This document shows positions 39,543 to 48,856 of a DNA stretch of 64,000 nucleotides, one piece after another; position 1 is the stretch's first letter, and each line of letters opens with the position of its first letter. The notes beneath the pieces are model-generated. The model worked only from the letters and a program-made list of their open reading frames with translations. It searched no databases and was not told the origin of the DNA. The stretch comes from Pseudomonas kermanshahensis (GTDB taxonomy: Bacteria > Pseudomonadota > Gammaproteobacteria > Pseudomonadales > Pseudomonadaceae), in the NCBI RefSeq assembly GCF_014269205.2, contig NZ_JABWRY020000001.1, positions 5,070,001-5,134,000 on the forward strand, in the 5' to 3' direction. The position numbers and the translations under genes are program-made.

Positions 39543-40176
39543 GGTCATGCTCCGGTTTTAGCAGGCCCAGGTTCCTGATGTGTGCCGCGTTCTGCGTGCG
39601 CTCAAGCAGGTCACGCAGCTCTTTGCGATTGGCGTCAGAAACGAACTCGCCCAGCGTTGCGCCACTGGCGCGCAAGTCGATACCGTTGGTTGAACACTGC
39701 GGGGTTTTGAACGCTACACCACACAGGTCGAGGACAGCACCAGGCAGCAACACGCCCAACTCTTGAACGACTGCCGTGGTCTTACCCTGCATGGCCTGGG
39801 TAAAGGGCCGCACGGCGTGCTGCGCCTCATCTTGCGAAAGCGCGTTGATGGCCGCTTGCAGATGGCCTGACAGGCTGGGATGACGACCCTGCAAATAACC
39901 TGTGAGGCAGTCTGCTGATGCTCGTAGCACGTCGCCCTGCATGCGCGGGTAGTCACTGTGACTGAAGGTGATGACCCAACCACGCTCTTCCAGAGCCGTT
40001 CGATAGCCGCTGTACCAAAGCCCGTAGCGGGCAAATCGTGGGCCGTTCAATTTGTCCGAGCGCAGTTGGGCAAACAGTATCGAGTCCAATGCATATTGCA
40101 GCGTGGGTTGCGCCGTCTCGTCGACCAATAAGGCCGTTCCGCCAACGAGCCACAAGGAATAGACTCCCTTACTCAT
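39529..40176 (-). CDS. Unknown protein, middle gene of a paralogous trio
   Basis: 215 aa, no signal peptide or membrane helix. Not recognised. Contains LWYSGYRTALEERGW (GW at residues 66-67), the signature shared with both neighbours, followed by a helical middle and a C-terminal SDANRKELRDLLERTQNAAHI helix similar to the DA-x-R helix of the first gene. Its similarity to the other two is weaker outside these segments. The ATG at 40176 follows GAGGTAA; starts further upstream (to 40242) would run into the first gene. Translationally coupled to the third gene by overlap. Confidence 0.75.
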   Translation of the reverse strand: MSKGVYSLWLVGGTALLVDETAQPTLQYALDSILFAQLRSDKLNGPRFARYGLWYSGYRTALEERGWVITFSHSDYPRMQGDVLRASADCLTGYLQGRHPSLSGHLQAAINALSQDEAQHAVRPFTQAMQGKTTAVVQELGVLLPGAVLDLCGVAFKTPQCSTNGIDLRASGATLGEFVSDANRKELRDLLERTQNAAHIRNLGLLKPEHDHART

Positions 40177-40238
40177 CGGGTTACCTCGCATTTCAAACAC
40201 ACAGAAAGAAGTACGGGGCCCGAAAGCCCCGTTCAATA

Positions 40239-40919
40239 TCAAATGTCGAATTCACTGGCTGCCTTGACGGCCTTGTCGATCAAGCGTTTCTCGACCGAGG
40301 CGCGCACCGCGTCGGTGTAAACCACGTCGTTAAAGCTGAGCACGGCCGAGCCACAGTAGCGGTCCTTGCTCGAACTCTTCCATTCGAACACCGTGGTATT
40401 CAGGTCGTTTTCGCTCGGTGAGGCACTGAATGCGTTTACCAGCATGAACAGTTCGCCTTCAGGCGTTTCGATGCAGGCCCCAAGACCCGTCGTCGAGACT
40501 GGATGCCCTTTGACGTTCTGCTGGTAGACCTGCTGCGCTTCCTCGATATTGCCCAACGCGCTGATGGCATCGCCCGCCAGCTTGGCCATGGCCTCGCCTA
40601 CTGGCCCACCGAGCAGTGCTTTACCGGCGGCGCTAGCGACCTTGAAGGCAATCGGGCCCAAGGTCAGCGATCGGCTCTGGTCATAATCCCGCTCGTAAGA
40701 ACGCTTGCCAGCAACCCAACCAAGCGTACGCATCACTTCCAGAAACTTGTTGAACCAGGCCTCGGATTCGCCATCGCGATCATGCAGCTTGGACGCCACG
40801 CGAGAGGCAAACTGGAAGGTGGTCTTGGCATCACGCCGGCTTTGCGCCGACATGCCAGCGCTGAGCGCCAGAAGCGATTGTTCGACAACGGCAATGCTGT
40901 TAGTGCTTACATCGGTCAT
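40239..40919 (-). CDS. Unknown protein, first gene of a paralogous trio
   Basis: 226 aa. Not recognised. An N-terminal helical part ends in AWFNKFLEVMRTLGW (GW at residues 67-68). A Gly/Ala-rich hydrophobic stretch follows (about 90-120; IAFKVASAAGKALLGGPVG, then EAMAKLAGDAISALG), which could be amphipathic or membrane-active. The last 85 residues look like strands plus a terminal helix (FEWKSSSKDRYCG, SFNDVVYTDAVRASVEKRL). No signal peptide. The ATG at 40919 has AAGG 9 nt upstream; a strong stem-loop sits just before it. Leads a three-gene - strand operon. Confidence 0.78.
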   Translation of the reverse strand: MTDVSTNSIAVVEQSLLALSAGMSAQSRRDAKTTFQFASRVASKLHDRDGESEAWFNKFLEVMRTLGWVAGKRSYERDYDQSRSLTLGPIAFKVASAAGKALLGGPVGEAMAKLAGDAISALGNIEEAQQVYQQNVKGHPVSTTGLGACIETPEGELFMLVNAFSASPSENDLNTTVFEWKSSSKDRYCGSAVLSFNDVVYTDAVRASVEKRLIDKAVKAASEFDI

Positions 40920-40932
40920 GTGCAGAATCCTT

Positions 40933-40966
40933 GAAGGCCCCCGACGGGTATCGTCGAGGGGCCTTC
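40933..40966 (-). terminator. Stem-loop between cobJ and the unknown trio
   Basis: GAAGGCCCC-CGACG (40933-40946) pairs with CGTCGAGGGGCCTTC (40952-40966) with one bulged base and a 5-nt loop. On the - strand it follows cobJ by about 55 nt and precedes the trio's first ATG by 14 nt. No T-run; it could stop cob transcripts or shape the trio's leader. Confidence 0.55.
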
Positions 40967-41019
40967 ACCCTAAGCTGCAAACAACCGCGGTACAGGCATG
41001 AACGGGTTCCCTCGGCGCC

Positions 41020-42708
41020 TCACTCGGCGCTCGGGTACCAACGCGGCGTGTACACCCACGGGGTGCCATCGGCCTTGGGGAACTGACAGGTCGTGGAAGA
41101 ACCCAGCAAGACCATGGTGCGCATGTCGACCATTTCTGGCACCAGTTCGGCCAAGGAGACTACCTTGAGTGTCTGCCCTGGCCTACCGATGTCGCGGCCA
41201 AGGACTACAGGCGTGTTCCCATCACGGTGCTGTCGCACGATCTCCAGCGCACGCCCGAGCTGCCAAGGCCGCGAGCGGGAAATCGGGTTATAGAACGCCA
41301 GAACCAGATCGGCCTGGGCCGCCAGGTCCAGGCGATGCTCGATGACCGACCACGGTTTGAGGTTGTCCGACAGCGACATCACGCAGAAGTCGTGCCCCAG
41401 CGGCGCCCCCGCTTGGGCAGCGGTGGCCAGCGACGCCGAAACACCCGGCAGGATCTCCAGATCGACCCGCTGCCAGGCCGGGTCGCTGGAGGCGTGCAGT
41501 GCTTCGAGCACGGCGGCGGCCATGGCGAAGACACCCGGGTCACCCGACGACACCACCACCACCGAGCGCCCTTGTGCAGCAAGCTCGAAGGCATGGCGAG
41601 CACGCTGCATCTCTTCGCGGTTGTCGGTGCAATGCTGCACTTGGTCTGCACGGAACGGCCCGGCCATGCGCACGTAGGTTTCGTAGCCAAGGATGTCCTG
41701 GGCGCGTGCCAGCTCTGCCTTGACCGCCGGCACCATCAACTCGGCAGCGCCAGGGCCGAGGCCGATCACCGCCAGGCGGCCACGGCGGCGGCCGATCCGC
41801 TCGGCATCCACCGGTGCCGAAGCCACTGCGATGACGGCATTGGCCTGCTCGATCAACTGCACGTCAGGCAGCGCCTGGGCCACCATGCCACGCAGGTCGC
41901 CAGGCTTGGCCGCGAAACGCAGCGCCACACCCAGCGCCTGCGCCGCCTCGTGCAAGGCGGCATCGGCCATGGCGTGCTCGCTCGCCAGCAGGCAGGCCAA
42001 CGACTGCTCGGCAATGCCCGCGTCATTTAGCGCCGTGCGAATGCCGTGCAGGTCTGCGGTATCGACGCCCACAACCACCGAACGCGGGTGGATCAGCAAC
42101 TCGTCCCGGCTGCTCGCACGTGCCTGATGGCCGACATGAATCGTGCGCCGGGCCGATTCGCTGGCAGGCAACTGCGCCTGATCCAGCCACGGCGCAGCCC
42201 CTTCGACGCGCACCGTCTCGCCGGCCAACAGGTCGGAAACAAAGCGCTTGCCTTGCTCGATATCCGCCAGGGCATAGCCCTGTGGCGGGTTCAGCAGGCA
42301 GGTGCCGAAGCGCAGCTCGCCACTGGTGGTGATCGCAGCCGCCACGCCCAGAGCCTCGCCAATTTCGCGCGCCATCACGTTCACACCACTTAGGCCACCG
42401 AGCAGCGGCACGACTGCGCTGCCATCCTCGGCCACCGCCAGTACGGGCGGTTCGACGCCTTTCTCGCTGAGCACGCAGGCCAGACTGCGAATGACAATAC
42501 CGGCGGCGCACAAGGCGATGATCGGCGTGTCCTGCTGATACAGCGCGCGCAGGGTGTCGCCAAACGAGGCGTACGTTTGATCGACGCCCTCGACACGGCC
42601 ACTCAGGCCATGAATCACCGCCTGTGGATAACGCTGCTGGATACGCTGCGCCGTGGCCAGGCTACCTGGCCCCAGAATGACGATTGCCGGTGCCTTGTGC
42701 ATGCTCAT
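41020..42708 (-). CDS. cobJ: CbiG - CobJ fusion (precorrin-3B C17-methyltransferase)
   Basis: 562 aa. Residues about 1-300 are CbiG/CobE-like ([44 protein letters not shown], then CbiG_C with [24 protein letters not shown]); about 312-562 are a tetrapyrrole methylase ([60 protein letters not shown]). CobJ does ring contraction and C17 methylation; the CbiG part relates to CobE/lactone opening. ATG at 42708 overlaps the cobI stop (ATGA); an ATG at 42717 is also possible. Confidence 0.93.
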   Translation of the reverse strand: MSMHKAPAIVILGPGSLATAQRIQQRYPQAVIHGLSGRVEGVDQTYASFGDTLRALYQQDTPIIALCAAGIVIRSLACVLSEKGVEPPVLAVAEDGSAVVPLLGGLSGVNVMAREIGEALGVAAAITTSGELRFGTCLLNPPQGYALADIEQGKRFVSDLLAGETVRVEGAAPWLDQAQLPASESARRTIHVGHQARASSRDELLIHPRSVVVGVDTADLHGIRTALNDAGIAEQSLACLLASEHAMADAALHEAAQALGVALRFAAKPGDLRGMVAQALPDVQLIEQANAVIAVASAPVDAERIGRRRGRLAVIGLGPGAAELMVPAVKAELARAQDILGYETYVRMAGPFRADQVQHCTDNREEMQRARHAFELAAQGRSVVVVSSGDPGVFAMAAAVLEALHASSDPAWQRVDLEILPGVSASLATAAQAGAPLGHDFCVMSLSDNLKPWSVIEHRLDLAAQADLVLAFYNPISRSRPWQLGRALEIVRQHRDGNTPVVLGRDIGRPGQTLKVVSLAELVPEMVDMRTMVLLGSSTTCQFPKADGTPWVYTPRWYPSAE

Positions 42709-43439
42709 CCCTGCCATTTTTCACCCGGCACGATGATCAGCGAGAAGTACGGCGACGACAGGGGGTCGACGTCCGCCAGCGGCACGATCTTCTGGTTGGC
42801 CATGGTCGCCCGCTCGACATACAGCGCACGCCCGTCCAGGCCCAGCTCGGCCAGCACGTCACGCACCTTGGGGAAGTTGCGGCCCAGCTTCATGATCACC
42901 GCGGCATCGGCATCGGCCAGGCGCCGCTTGAGCTCCTCGGCCGGCAGCACGCCCGACAGCACTGACAGGCTCTGGTTGCGGTACACCAACGGCGCGCCGA
43001 GCACCGAGGCGCCCCCAAGCATCGAGCAGACGCCAGGAATCACTTCAGCCTCATAGCGCTGCGCCAGGCGGTCATGCAGGTACATGTAGGAGCCGTAGAA
43101 GAACGGGTCGCCCTCGCAGATCACCGCCACATCGCGGCCGGCGTCCAGGTGCTCGGCAACCTGCACGCTGGCTTCATCGTAGAAGTCGCTGATGACCTGT
43201 TCATAGGACAGCGGTGCCGGCAGGGCCTCGGTGGTGACCGGGTAGACTAGCGGCAGCAAGGTTTGCTCTGGCTGCAGGTGCGCCTCGATGATGCCGAACG
43301 CATTGCCGCGCTTGCCCTTGGCCACGAAGTAGCCAACCACCGGCGCCTCGCGCAACAGGCGCAGCGCCTTGACGGTGATCAGTTCAGGGTCGCCGGGGCC
43401 TACGCCCAGGCCAAGCAGACGTCCACGTGGTGCCATCAT
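42705..43439 (-). CDS. cobI: Precorrin-2 C20-methyltransferase
   Basis: 244 aa tetrapyrrole methylase. [44 protein letters not shown] and [19 protein letters not shown] match CobI/CbiL. Start overlaps the cobH stop by 4 nt (ATGA). Confidence 0.95.
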   Translation of the reverse strand: MMAPRGRLLGLGVGPGDPELITVKALRLLREAPVVGYFVAKGKRGNAFGIIEAHLQPEQTLLPLVYPVTTEALPAPLSYEQVISDFYDEASVQVAEHLDAGRDVAVICEGDPFFYGSYMYLHDRLAQRYEAEVIPGVCSMLGGASVLGAPLVYRNQSLSVLSGVLPAEELKRRLADADAAVIMKLGRNFPKVRDVLAELGLDGRALYVERATMANQKIVPLADVDPLSSPYFSLIIVPGEKWQG

Positions 43440-44062
43440 TCCACCTCCGTGGCAAGGGCGTTGACTGCCGCGGCGGCCATCGCACTACCGCCCAGGCGGC
43501 CTTGCATGATCACGAACGGCACGCCACGGCTGTCGGCGGCGAGCATGGCCTTGGATTCGGCCGCACCGACGAAGCCGACCGGGAAGCCGAGGATCAGCGC
43601 AGGCTTGGGTGCGCCGGCGTCGATCATCTCCAGCAGGTAGAACAGCGCGGTCGGGGCGTTGCCGATCACCACCACGCTGCCTTCAAGGTACGGCCGCCAC
43701 AGCTCCAGGGCCACGGCGGAACGGGTATTGCCGGCGTCTTTGGCCAGGCCAGGCACGCTCGGGTCGCGCAAGGTGCAGACCACTTTGTTGTCGGCGGGCA
43801 GGCGCGCGCGGGTGATGCCTTCGGCGACCATGTGCGCATCGCAGAGGATAGGTGCGCCCTTGGCCAGGGCTTCACGGCCGGCGCGGCCGGCCCCTTCGGA
43901 GAACTGCAGGCCGTCGATGGCTTCGACCATGCCGCAGGCATGGATCACGCGCACGGCGAGCTTTTCGAGGTCTGCGGGTATCCGCTCGAGTCGGGCTTCC
44001 TCACGGATGATCCGGAAGGAATTGCGATAGATCTCCTGACCATCGCGGATGTAGTCAATCAT
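43436..44062 (-). CDS. cobH: Precorrin-8X methylmutase
   Basis: 208 aa. [21 protein letters not shown] contains the expected catalytic His, and [31 protein letters not shown] and [16 protein letters not shown] are family segments. Makes hydrogenobyrinate. ATG at 44062 with GGAG 7 nt upstream; overlaps the end of cobG by 8 nt. Confidence 0.96.
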   Translation of the reverse strand: MIDYIRDGQEIYRNSFRIIREEARLERIPADLEKLAVRVIHACGMVEAIDGLQFSEGAGRAGREALAKGAPILCDAHMVAEGITRARLPADNKVVCTLRDPSVPGLAKDAGNTRSAVALELWRPYLEGSVVVIGNAPTALFYLLEMIDAGAPKPALILGFPVGFVGAAESKAMLAADSRGVPFVIMQGRLGGSAMAAAAVNALATEVE

Positions 44063-45386
44063 CAAGGTGCTCCGTCGGCAGGTCGAGCATGGCGCCTGCT
44101 TCGTTCAAGGTGAGGTCGATGCCACGCAGGGCGCCGAAGCCCGGCAGGCGCGCATCGCGCACATACAGGTCGTAACGGCCCGGTGAACGGGCCAGCAAGG
44201 TGGCCGGGGCAATATGGGCCACGGCGCAGGATCGGGGGCACCCGGACAGGTGCACGCTGCCCGGCACGCCAGGGCCCAGCAGCGCGGCCAAAGCCACGGC
44301 ATCGGCCTTGGTTTCGCCCTGTGCCTTGGCGCAGCCACTGCTGCCGGTGCAGGCGCTGATGCGGGCCAGTGGCTCGTGGCTGTGGCACAGCAGGCCCAGC
44401 GTGGACAACTCGCCCTGGGCTTGCGTGATCTGGCCCGGGTCGAGATTGGTCAGCACCAGGCTTTGCCAAGGGCTCAGGCGCAGGCTGCCGTCGCCCTGGT
44501 GCCGGGCGATGCGCGCGGCACCCCGCAGCATCTCGGGGGTCAAGCGGCCCTGCGGCGGAGCAACGCCCAGGGCGAGACCGTGGGCTTGTGGCAACACACC
44601 CAGCCACTCGGGTTGGCGTGTCGGGCGGCGCCATTCAAGCACGGCGGCATCGCGGCGGATGTCCAGGCCGAGCCCTTCGACGAACGCCGCGGGCGAATAG
44701 CATTCGAGCAACTGGCGCATGCGCGACTGGTCCACAGCGGCCAGGTCAAGGAAGCGCTCCAGCACCGCACGGACCAGGGCCAGGCCCTGCTCCACCGGCA
44801 CCGCCCCGAGCACCTGGCCATCGGCGGGGCAGCCCGCCAGGCCAAACGCCAGCCACGTCCGCTGCTCGATAGGCAGCGCCGAGAGCCACAGGTCATGCGG
44901 ATGCTCAAGCATCGCCAGGCCTTCGCCGGCGTCCAGTAGCACGGCGAACTTCGCCGACAACTGGTGAAAACGCGGCGTGCCTTCCAGCAGGTCGAGGATC
45001 TGCCCCGCCAGCGGCCGGGCATCCAGCAACATGGCAGGGTCATGCCCGGCCAGCGGGCTGAGCATCAGGTTGCGCACATCGTCACCGGCGGCTTCGCGCG
45101 GGCCCAGGCCTGCCGCGAGCAGCCTGGCGATCAGGCCTTGGTGGTCGCTGCCAATACCGCGAATCTGCAGGTTGCCGCGGTTGGTTGCCTCGATCACGCC
45201 ACCGGCAAAGCGCTCGGCGGCCTCGGCCACGGCATCGGCCTGGTCGGCCAGCAGCAGGCCACCCGGCAGCTTGATGCGGCAAATGCCGCCATCACGGGCA
45301 CTGACGATGCGCCACAACCCCGGGCAGGCCGAGGGGCGAGGTGAAACGTCGGGGGCATGGGCCTGCTTCAAAGGGGTGTCCGGCAA
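44055..45386 (-). CDS. cobG: Precorrin-3B synthase (oxygen-dependent)
   Basis: 443 aa, sulfite/nitrite-reductase-like monooxygenase that makes the C20 hydroxy-lactone of precorrin-3B with O2. Ferredoxin-like half domains (GGICRIKLPGGLLLADQA, ATNRGNLQIRGI) and the Fe-S/siroheme cysteines CTGSSGC and SGCPRSC near the end. First gene of the - cob operon. The start is uncertain: TTG at 45386 has no ribosome site, and no ATG lies before the conserved part. Confidence 0.92.
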   Translation of the reverse strand: MPDTPLKQAHAPDVSPRPSACPGLWRIVSARDGGICRIKLPGGLLLADQADAVAEAAERFAGGVIEATNRGNLQIRGIGSDHQGLIARLLAAGLGPREAAGDDVRNLMLSPLAGHDPAMLLDARPLAGQILDLLEGTPRFHQLSAKFAVLLDAGEGLAMLEHPHDLWLSALPIEQRTWLAFGLAGCPADGQVLGAVPVEQGLALVRAVLERFLDLAAVDQSRMRQLLECYSPAAFVEGLGLDIRRDAAVLEWRRPTRQPEWLGVLPQAHGLALGVAPPQGRLTPEMLRGAARIARHQGDGSLRLSPWQSLVLTNLDPGQITQAQGELSTLGLLCHSHEPLARISACTGSSGCAKAQGETKADAVALAALLGPGVPGSVHLSGCPRSCAVAHIAPATLLARSPGRYDLYVRDARLPGFGALRGIDLTLNEAGAMLDLPTEHLDD

Positions 45387-45518
45387 TCTGTGAAAGTGCG
45401 CTTGAGTGTAGAAGGCGCGGTATTATGCCTGCTTTGTCCGGCGGCATGAAAAGCCGGTGGTCGAGCTTATCGTTTACCCGGGGCGCGAAGCGGCCTCAGA
45501 AATGGCGGATTGAAACAC
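45387..45518. promoter_or_regulatory. Divergent cobG/cobL promoter region
   Basis: 132 nt between the two cob operons. A CCGGC...GCCGG stem (about 45440-45459) is present. I looked for a cobalamin riboswitch (B12 box) and do not see one. No convincing -35/-10 pair. Confidence 0.4.
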
Positions 45519-46730
45519 ATGGCACCCTGGCTGACAGTAGTAGGCATCGGCGAAGACGGCTTCAATGGCCTTGGCAAGCAGGCCCGGCGTGCCCTGTTGG
45601 GCGCTTCGCGGATCTTCGGCAGCCCGCGCCAACTGGCTTTACTGCCACGCTGCGTGGTCGGCGAGCGGCTGCTTTGGCCAACCCCTTTCTCTTTGGCGCC
45701 CGTGCTCGCCCAGCGCGGCGAACCGGTCTGCGTGCTGGCCAGCGGTGACCCGATGTTCTTCGGCGTCGGTGCCAGCTTGGCGCGCCAGGTGCCCGCCAGC
45801 GAGATGCGAGTGCTGTCGATGCCTTCCTCGTGTGCACTGGCCGCCGCCCGCCTCGGCTGGCCGCTGCAGGACGTGCAGGTGGTGTCGGTGGTCGCCCGGC
45901 CGCTGGCGGCGCTCAATGCACACCTGCACAGTGGCACCCGCCTGTTCGTACTGAGCAACGACGGTGACAGCCCAGCAGCAATCGCCGCACAACTGTGCGA
46001 GCGTGGCTTCGGGCCGAGCCGCCTGCGTGTGTTCGAACACTTGGGTGGCACAGATGAACGCGAAGTGGCGGGCACCGCCCAGGACTGGCCTCACACCCAG
46101 GTTGCAGCGCTCAACCTGGTGGCCATCGAGTGCCTCGCCGCGCCCGACGCCCACCGCCTGCCACAGGTCGCCGGGCTGCCGGACAGCGCCTTCCTGCACG
46201 ACGGCCAACTGACCAAGCGCGATGTCCGCGCCATCACCCTGGCCCGCCTCGCCCCCCTGCCCGGCGAGCTGCTGTGGGACGTGGGCGCGGGTTGCGGCTC
46301 GATCGGCATCGAGTGGATGCGCGCCCACCCCGCCTGCCGTGCGCTAGCCATCGAGGCCGACGCAGGGCGCCAGGGTTTTATCGAACACAATCGCGATGCG
46401 CTGGGCGTTCCCGGCCTGCAACTGGTCCGTGGCAAAGCGCCTGAAGCCTTGGCAGGGCTTGAGCAGCCCGACGCGGTCTTCATTGGTGGCGGGGTAACGC
46501 GTGAAGGCGTGCTCGACCTGTGCTGGCAGCGCCTGCGCCCCGGCGGGCGACTGGTGGCCAATGCGGTCACCCTGCAAAGCGAACTGGCCCTGGCGCACTT
46601 TCGCGAGCGACACGGTGGTGAATTGACCCGCATCCATGTTGCCCATGCGCAGCCGCTGGGCACGTTCGACACCTGGCGCCAGGCACTGCCAATCACCTTG
46701 CTCGATGTGGTGAAGCCCCTCGATGCGTGA
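45519..46730 (+). CDS. cobL: Precorrin-6Y C5,15-methyltransferase (decarboxylating)
   Basis: 403 aa, CbiE-CbiT fusion. CbiE part: [64 protein letters not shown] stretch. CbiT part from about residue 215: [31 protein letters not shown] with a SAM motif, and [19 protein letters not shown] at 45519 chosen over an in-frame TTG at 45510. Overlaps cbiD by 8 nt. Confidence 0.95.
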   Translation: MAPWLTVVGIGEDGFNGLGKQARRALLGASRIFGSPRQLALLPRCVVGERLLWPTPFSLAPVLAQRGEPVCVLASGDPMFFGVGASLARQVPASEMRVLSMPSSCALAAARLGWPLQDVQVVSVVARPLAALNAHLHSGTRLFVLSNDGDSPAAIAAQLCERGFGPSRLRVFEHLGGTDEREVAGTAQDWPHTQVAALNLVAIECLAAPDAHRLPQVAGLPDSAFLHDGQLTKRDVRAITLARLAPLPGELLWDVGAGCGSIGIEWMRAHPACRALAIEADAGRQGFIEHNRDALGVPGLQLVRGKAPEALAGLEQPDAVFIGGGVTREGVLDLCWQRLRPGGRLVANAVTLQSELALAHFRERHGGELTRIHVAHAQPLGTFDTWRQALPITLLDVVKPLDA

Positions 46731-47817
46731 AGAAACCCACGAGCAGCCCGCGCCCCTGCGCAGCGGCCTGACCACCGGCAGCTGCGCTACCGCCACCAGC
46801 CTCGCGGCGGCGCGCCTGCTGCTGACCGGCGTCTGCAGCGACGCCGTGAGCATCACCCTGCCCAAGGGCAAGGTCGTGCAGATGCGCCTGGAGTTTTGCC
46901 GCCGCGATGGCGAATATGCCGAAGCCGGCACGCTGAAGGACGCCGGTGACGATCCGGACGTGACCCATGGTGCCCTGCTGTTCAGCCAGGTCCGCCTGCT
47001 GGCAGAGCCCGGCATCCGCTTCGTCGCAGGCCAAGGCGTCGGCACCGTGACACGCCCGGGGCTGGTACTGGCGGTGGGCGAACCAGCGATCAACCCAGTG
47101 CCCCGGCGCATGATGGGCGAACACCTGCAACGCCTGGCTGACGAGTGCGCCTACCGCGGCGGTTTCGAAGTCACGGTCAATGTTCAGGGCGGTGAACAGC
47201 TGGCATTGAAAACCATGAACCCGCGCCTGGGCATCCTCGGCGGGCTGTCGATTCTGGGCACCAGCGGCATCGTCCGGCCGTTTTCCTGCGCGGCCTACAT
47301 CGCCTCGATCCATCAGGGCATCGACGTGGCCCACACCAACGGCTACACGCACATCGCCGCCTGCACCGGCAATGCCAGCGAAGACACCATGCGCCGGGTC
47401 TACGGCCTGCCGGAAATCGCCCTGATCGAGATGGGCGACTTCGTCGGCGCCGTGCTCAAGCACCTGCGCAAGGTGCCGGTACCCCGCCTGAGCCTGTGCG
47501 GGGGGTTCGGCAAGATCAGCAAGCTGGCTGCCGGGCACATGGACCTGCACAGCCGCCACTCAAGCATCGACCTGCCGCAGTTGGCCGGCTGGGCAGCGGA
47601 TATCGGCGCCGACGCAAACCTTCAGGCCGCGATCATCGCCGCCAACACCAGCCAGCAAGCCCTGGCGCTGGCGCATGCCGCAGGCATCGCCCTGGGCGAC
47701 GCCGTCTGCGCGCACGCGCTGGCCTTCGCCCGCAGCGTGGTGCCGCCGCAGGTGCAGGTAGAGGTGTTCGCCATCGACCGCCAAGGCGGCATCGTAGGCC
47801 AGGCAGGTGTGCAATGA
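46723..47817 (+). CDS. cbiD: Cobalt-precorrin-5B (C1)-methyltransferase
   Basis: 364 aa. The diagnostic N-terminal motif [22 protein letters not shown] and [48 protein letters not shown] are present. CbiD is the C1-methyltransferase/deacylase of the cobalt-early pathway, yet it sits here with the oxygen-dependent CobG, and no cobF is in the window. Overlaps cobL (8 nt) and cobK (4 nt). Confidence 0.95.
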   Translation: MREETHEQPAPLRSGLTTGSCATATSLAAARLLLTGVCSDAVSITLPKGKVVQMRLEFCRRDGEYAEAGTLKDAGDDPDVTHGALLFSQVRLLAEPGIRFVAGQGVGTVTRPGLVLAVGEPAINPVPRRMMGEHLQRLADECAYRGGFEVTVNVQGGEQLALKTMNPRLGILGGLSILGTSGIVRPFSCAAYIASIHQGIDVAHTNGYTHIAACTGNASEDTMRRVYGLPEIALIEMGDFVGAVLKHLRKVPVPRLSLCGGFGKISKLAAGHMDLHSRHSSIDLPQLAGWAADIGADANLQAAIIAANTSQQALALAHAAGIALGDAVCAHALAFARSVVPPQVQVEVFAIDRQGGIVGQAGVQ

Positions 47818-48533
47818 GCGCGCGCATCCTGCTGCTGGGCGGCGTCACCGAGGCCCTGGCCATCGCCCGCCAGTTGGGCCCGCAGCACGTCTACAGCCTG
47901 GCAGGCATCGGCCGCGTACCGCAGGACCTGACCTGCCAGGTGCGCGTCGGCGGCTATGGCGGTGCTGAAGGCCTTGCCCAGTACCTGCGCGAGGCGGGCA
48001 TTACCCTGCTGATCGATGCCACCCACCCCTATGCCGCGCAGATCAGCCGCAACGCCGCCCTCGCTTCACGTCGTGCGGGTATCCCCTGCTGGGCGCTGCG
48101 CCGCCCCGCCTGGCAGGCACAGCCGGGTGACGATTGGCGCGAAGTGGACGACTGGGCGGGGCTGATCGAGGCGCTCGCGCCATTCCGGCGGCCGCTGTTC
48201 ACGCTGGGCCGCGAGCCGCTGCAACACCTGGCAGAGATCCCGCCGGATCAGTTCTGGACCTTGCGCGCACTGGAGGCCTGCCCCGGTAACGAACGTTGCG
48301 AGGTTATCGGCGCACGCGGGCCATTCCGAATCGAAGACGAACGTGTGTTGTTCGCGCGCCGCAAGATCGACGTCCTGATCAGCAAGAACAGCGGCAGCGT
48401 GGCGACCGAGCCCAAGCTGGACGTGGCGCGGGAGCTAGGGATACCAGTATTGATCCTGCGGCGGCCGGAACTGCCGGTGGTCGATGAGACATTCATTCAC
48501 TCAGACGCGTTGCTTGCCAGGCTGACGCTTTGA
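47814..48533 (+). CDS. cobK: Precorrin-6A reductase
   Basis: 239 aa NADPH-dependent reductase. [84 protein letters not shown] are CobK/CbiJ marks. ATG overlaps the cbiD stop (ATGA). Last cob gene on this side; the toxin-antitoxin pair follows. Confidence 0.95.
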   Translation: MSARILLLGGVTEALAIARQLGPQHVYSLAGIGRVPQDLTCQVRVGGYGGAEGLAQYLREAGITLLIDATHPYAAQISRNAALASRRAGIPCWALRRPAWQAQPGDDWREVDDWAGLIEALAPFRRPLFTLGREPLQHLAEIPPDQFWTLRALEACPGNERCEVIGARGPFRIEDERVLFARRKIDVLISKNSGSVATEPKLDVARELGIPVLILRRPELPVVDETFIHSDALLARLTL

Positions 48534-48550
48534 CTGCTCGCCAGTCATGA

Positions 48551-48589
48551 CGTATATCCCATTGACATATACGACATGCAACCTAAACT
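48551..48589 (+). promoter_or_regulatory. vapBC promoter with embedded palindromic operator
   Basis: CGTATAT (48551-48557) and ATATACG (48567-48573) form an inverted repeat with a 9-nt spacer. A perfect TTGACA (48562-48567) lies between them and TAAACT (48584-48589) follows at 16 nt. The -35 box within the palindrome fits autorepression by the antitoxin. Confidence 0.7.
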
Positions 48590-48625
48590 TCTGTCACACA
48601 TTGTCGCTACCCTAGGAGGCCCATC

Positions 48626-48856
48626 ATGGAGCAAGGTGCTGTCTTCAAAAGCAACCGCAGCCAGGCCATCCGCTTGCCAAAATCCGTCGCACTTCCCGAT
48701 GGCATCACCCGAGTGGATATTGTTGCAGTTGGGCGTACGCGCATCATCACACCTGCTGGTGAATCATGGGACAGCTGGTTCGAAAGTGAGCCTGCAAGCG
48801 CGGATTACATGGCCAGCCGTGACCAACCTGCAGACCAGGAACGTGAAGGTTTTTAA
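48626..48856 (+). CDS. vapB: Antitoxin, AbrB-like VapB type
   Basis: 76 aa. AVFKSNRSQAIRLPKSVALPDGITRVDIVAVGRTRIITPA is the SpoVT-AbrB/VapB swapped-hairpin DNA-binding domain; the C-terminal tail (SWDSWFESEPASADYM) is the toxin-binding part. A textbook AGGAGG at 48614-48619 precedes the ATG. Stop and toxin start overlap (TAATG). Antitoxin likely binds the palindrome at 48551-48573. Confidence 0.9.
   Translation: MEQGAVFKSNRSQAIRLPKSVALPDGITRVDIVAVGRTRIITPAGESWDSWFESEPASADYMASRDQPADQEREGF

Noticed and set aside
45387-45518. Possible cobalamin riboswitch between cobG and cobL
   Set aside because: No B12-box or conserved core is visible, and 132 nt is too short for the full element plus promoters.
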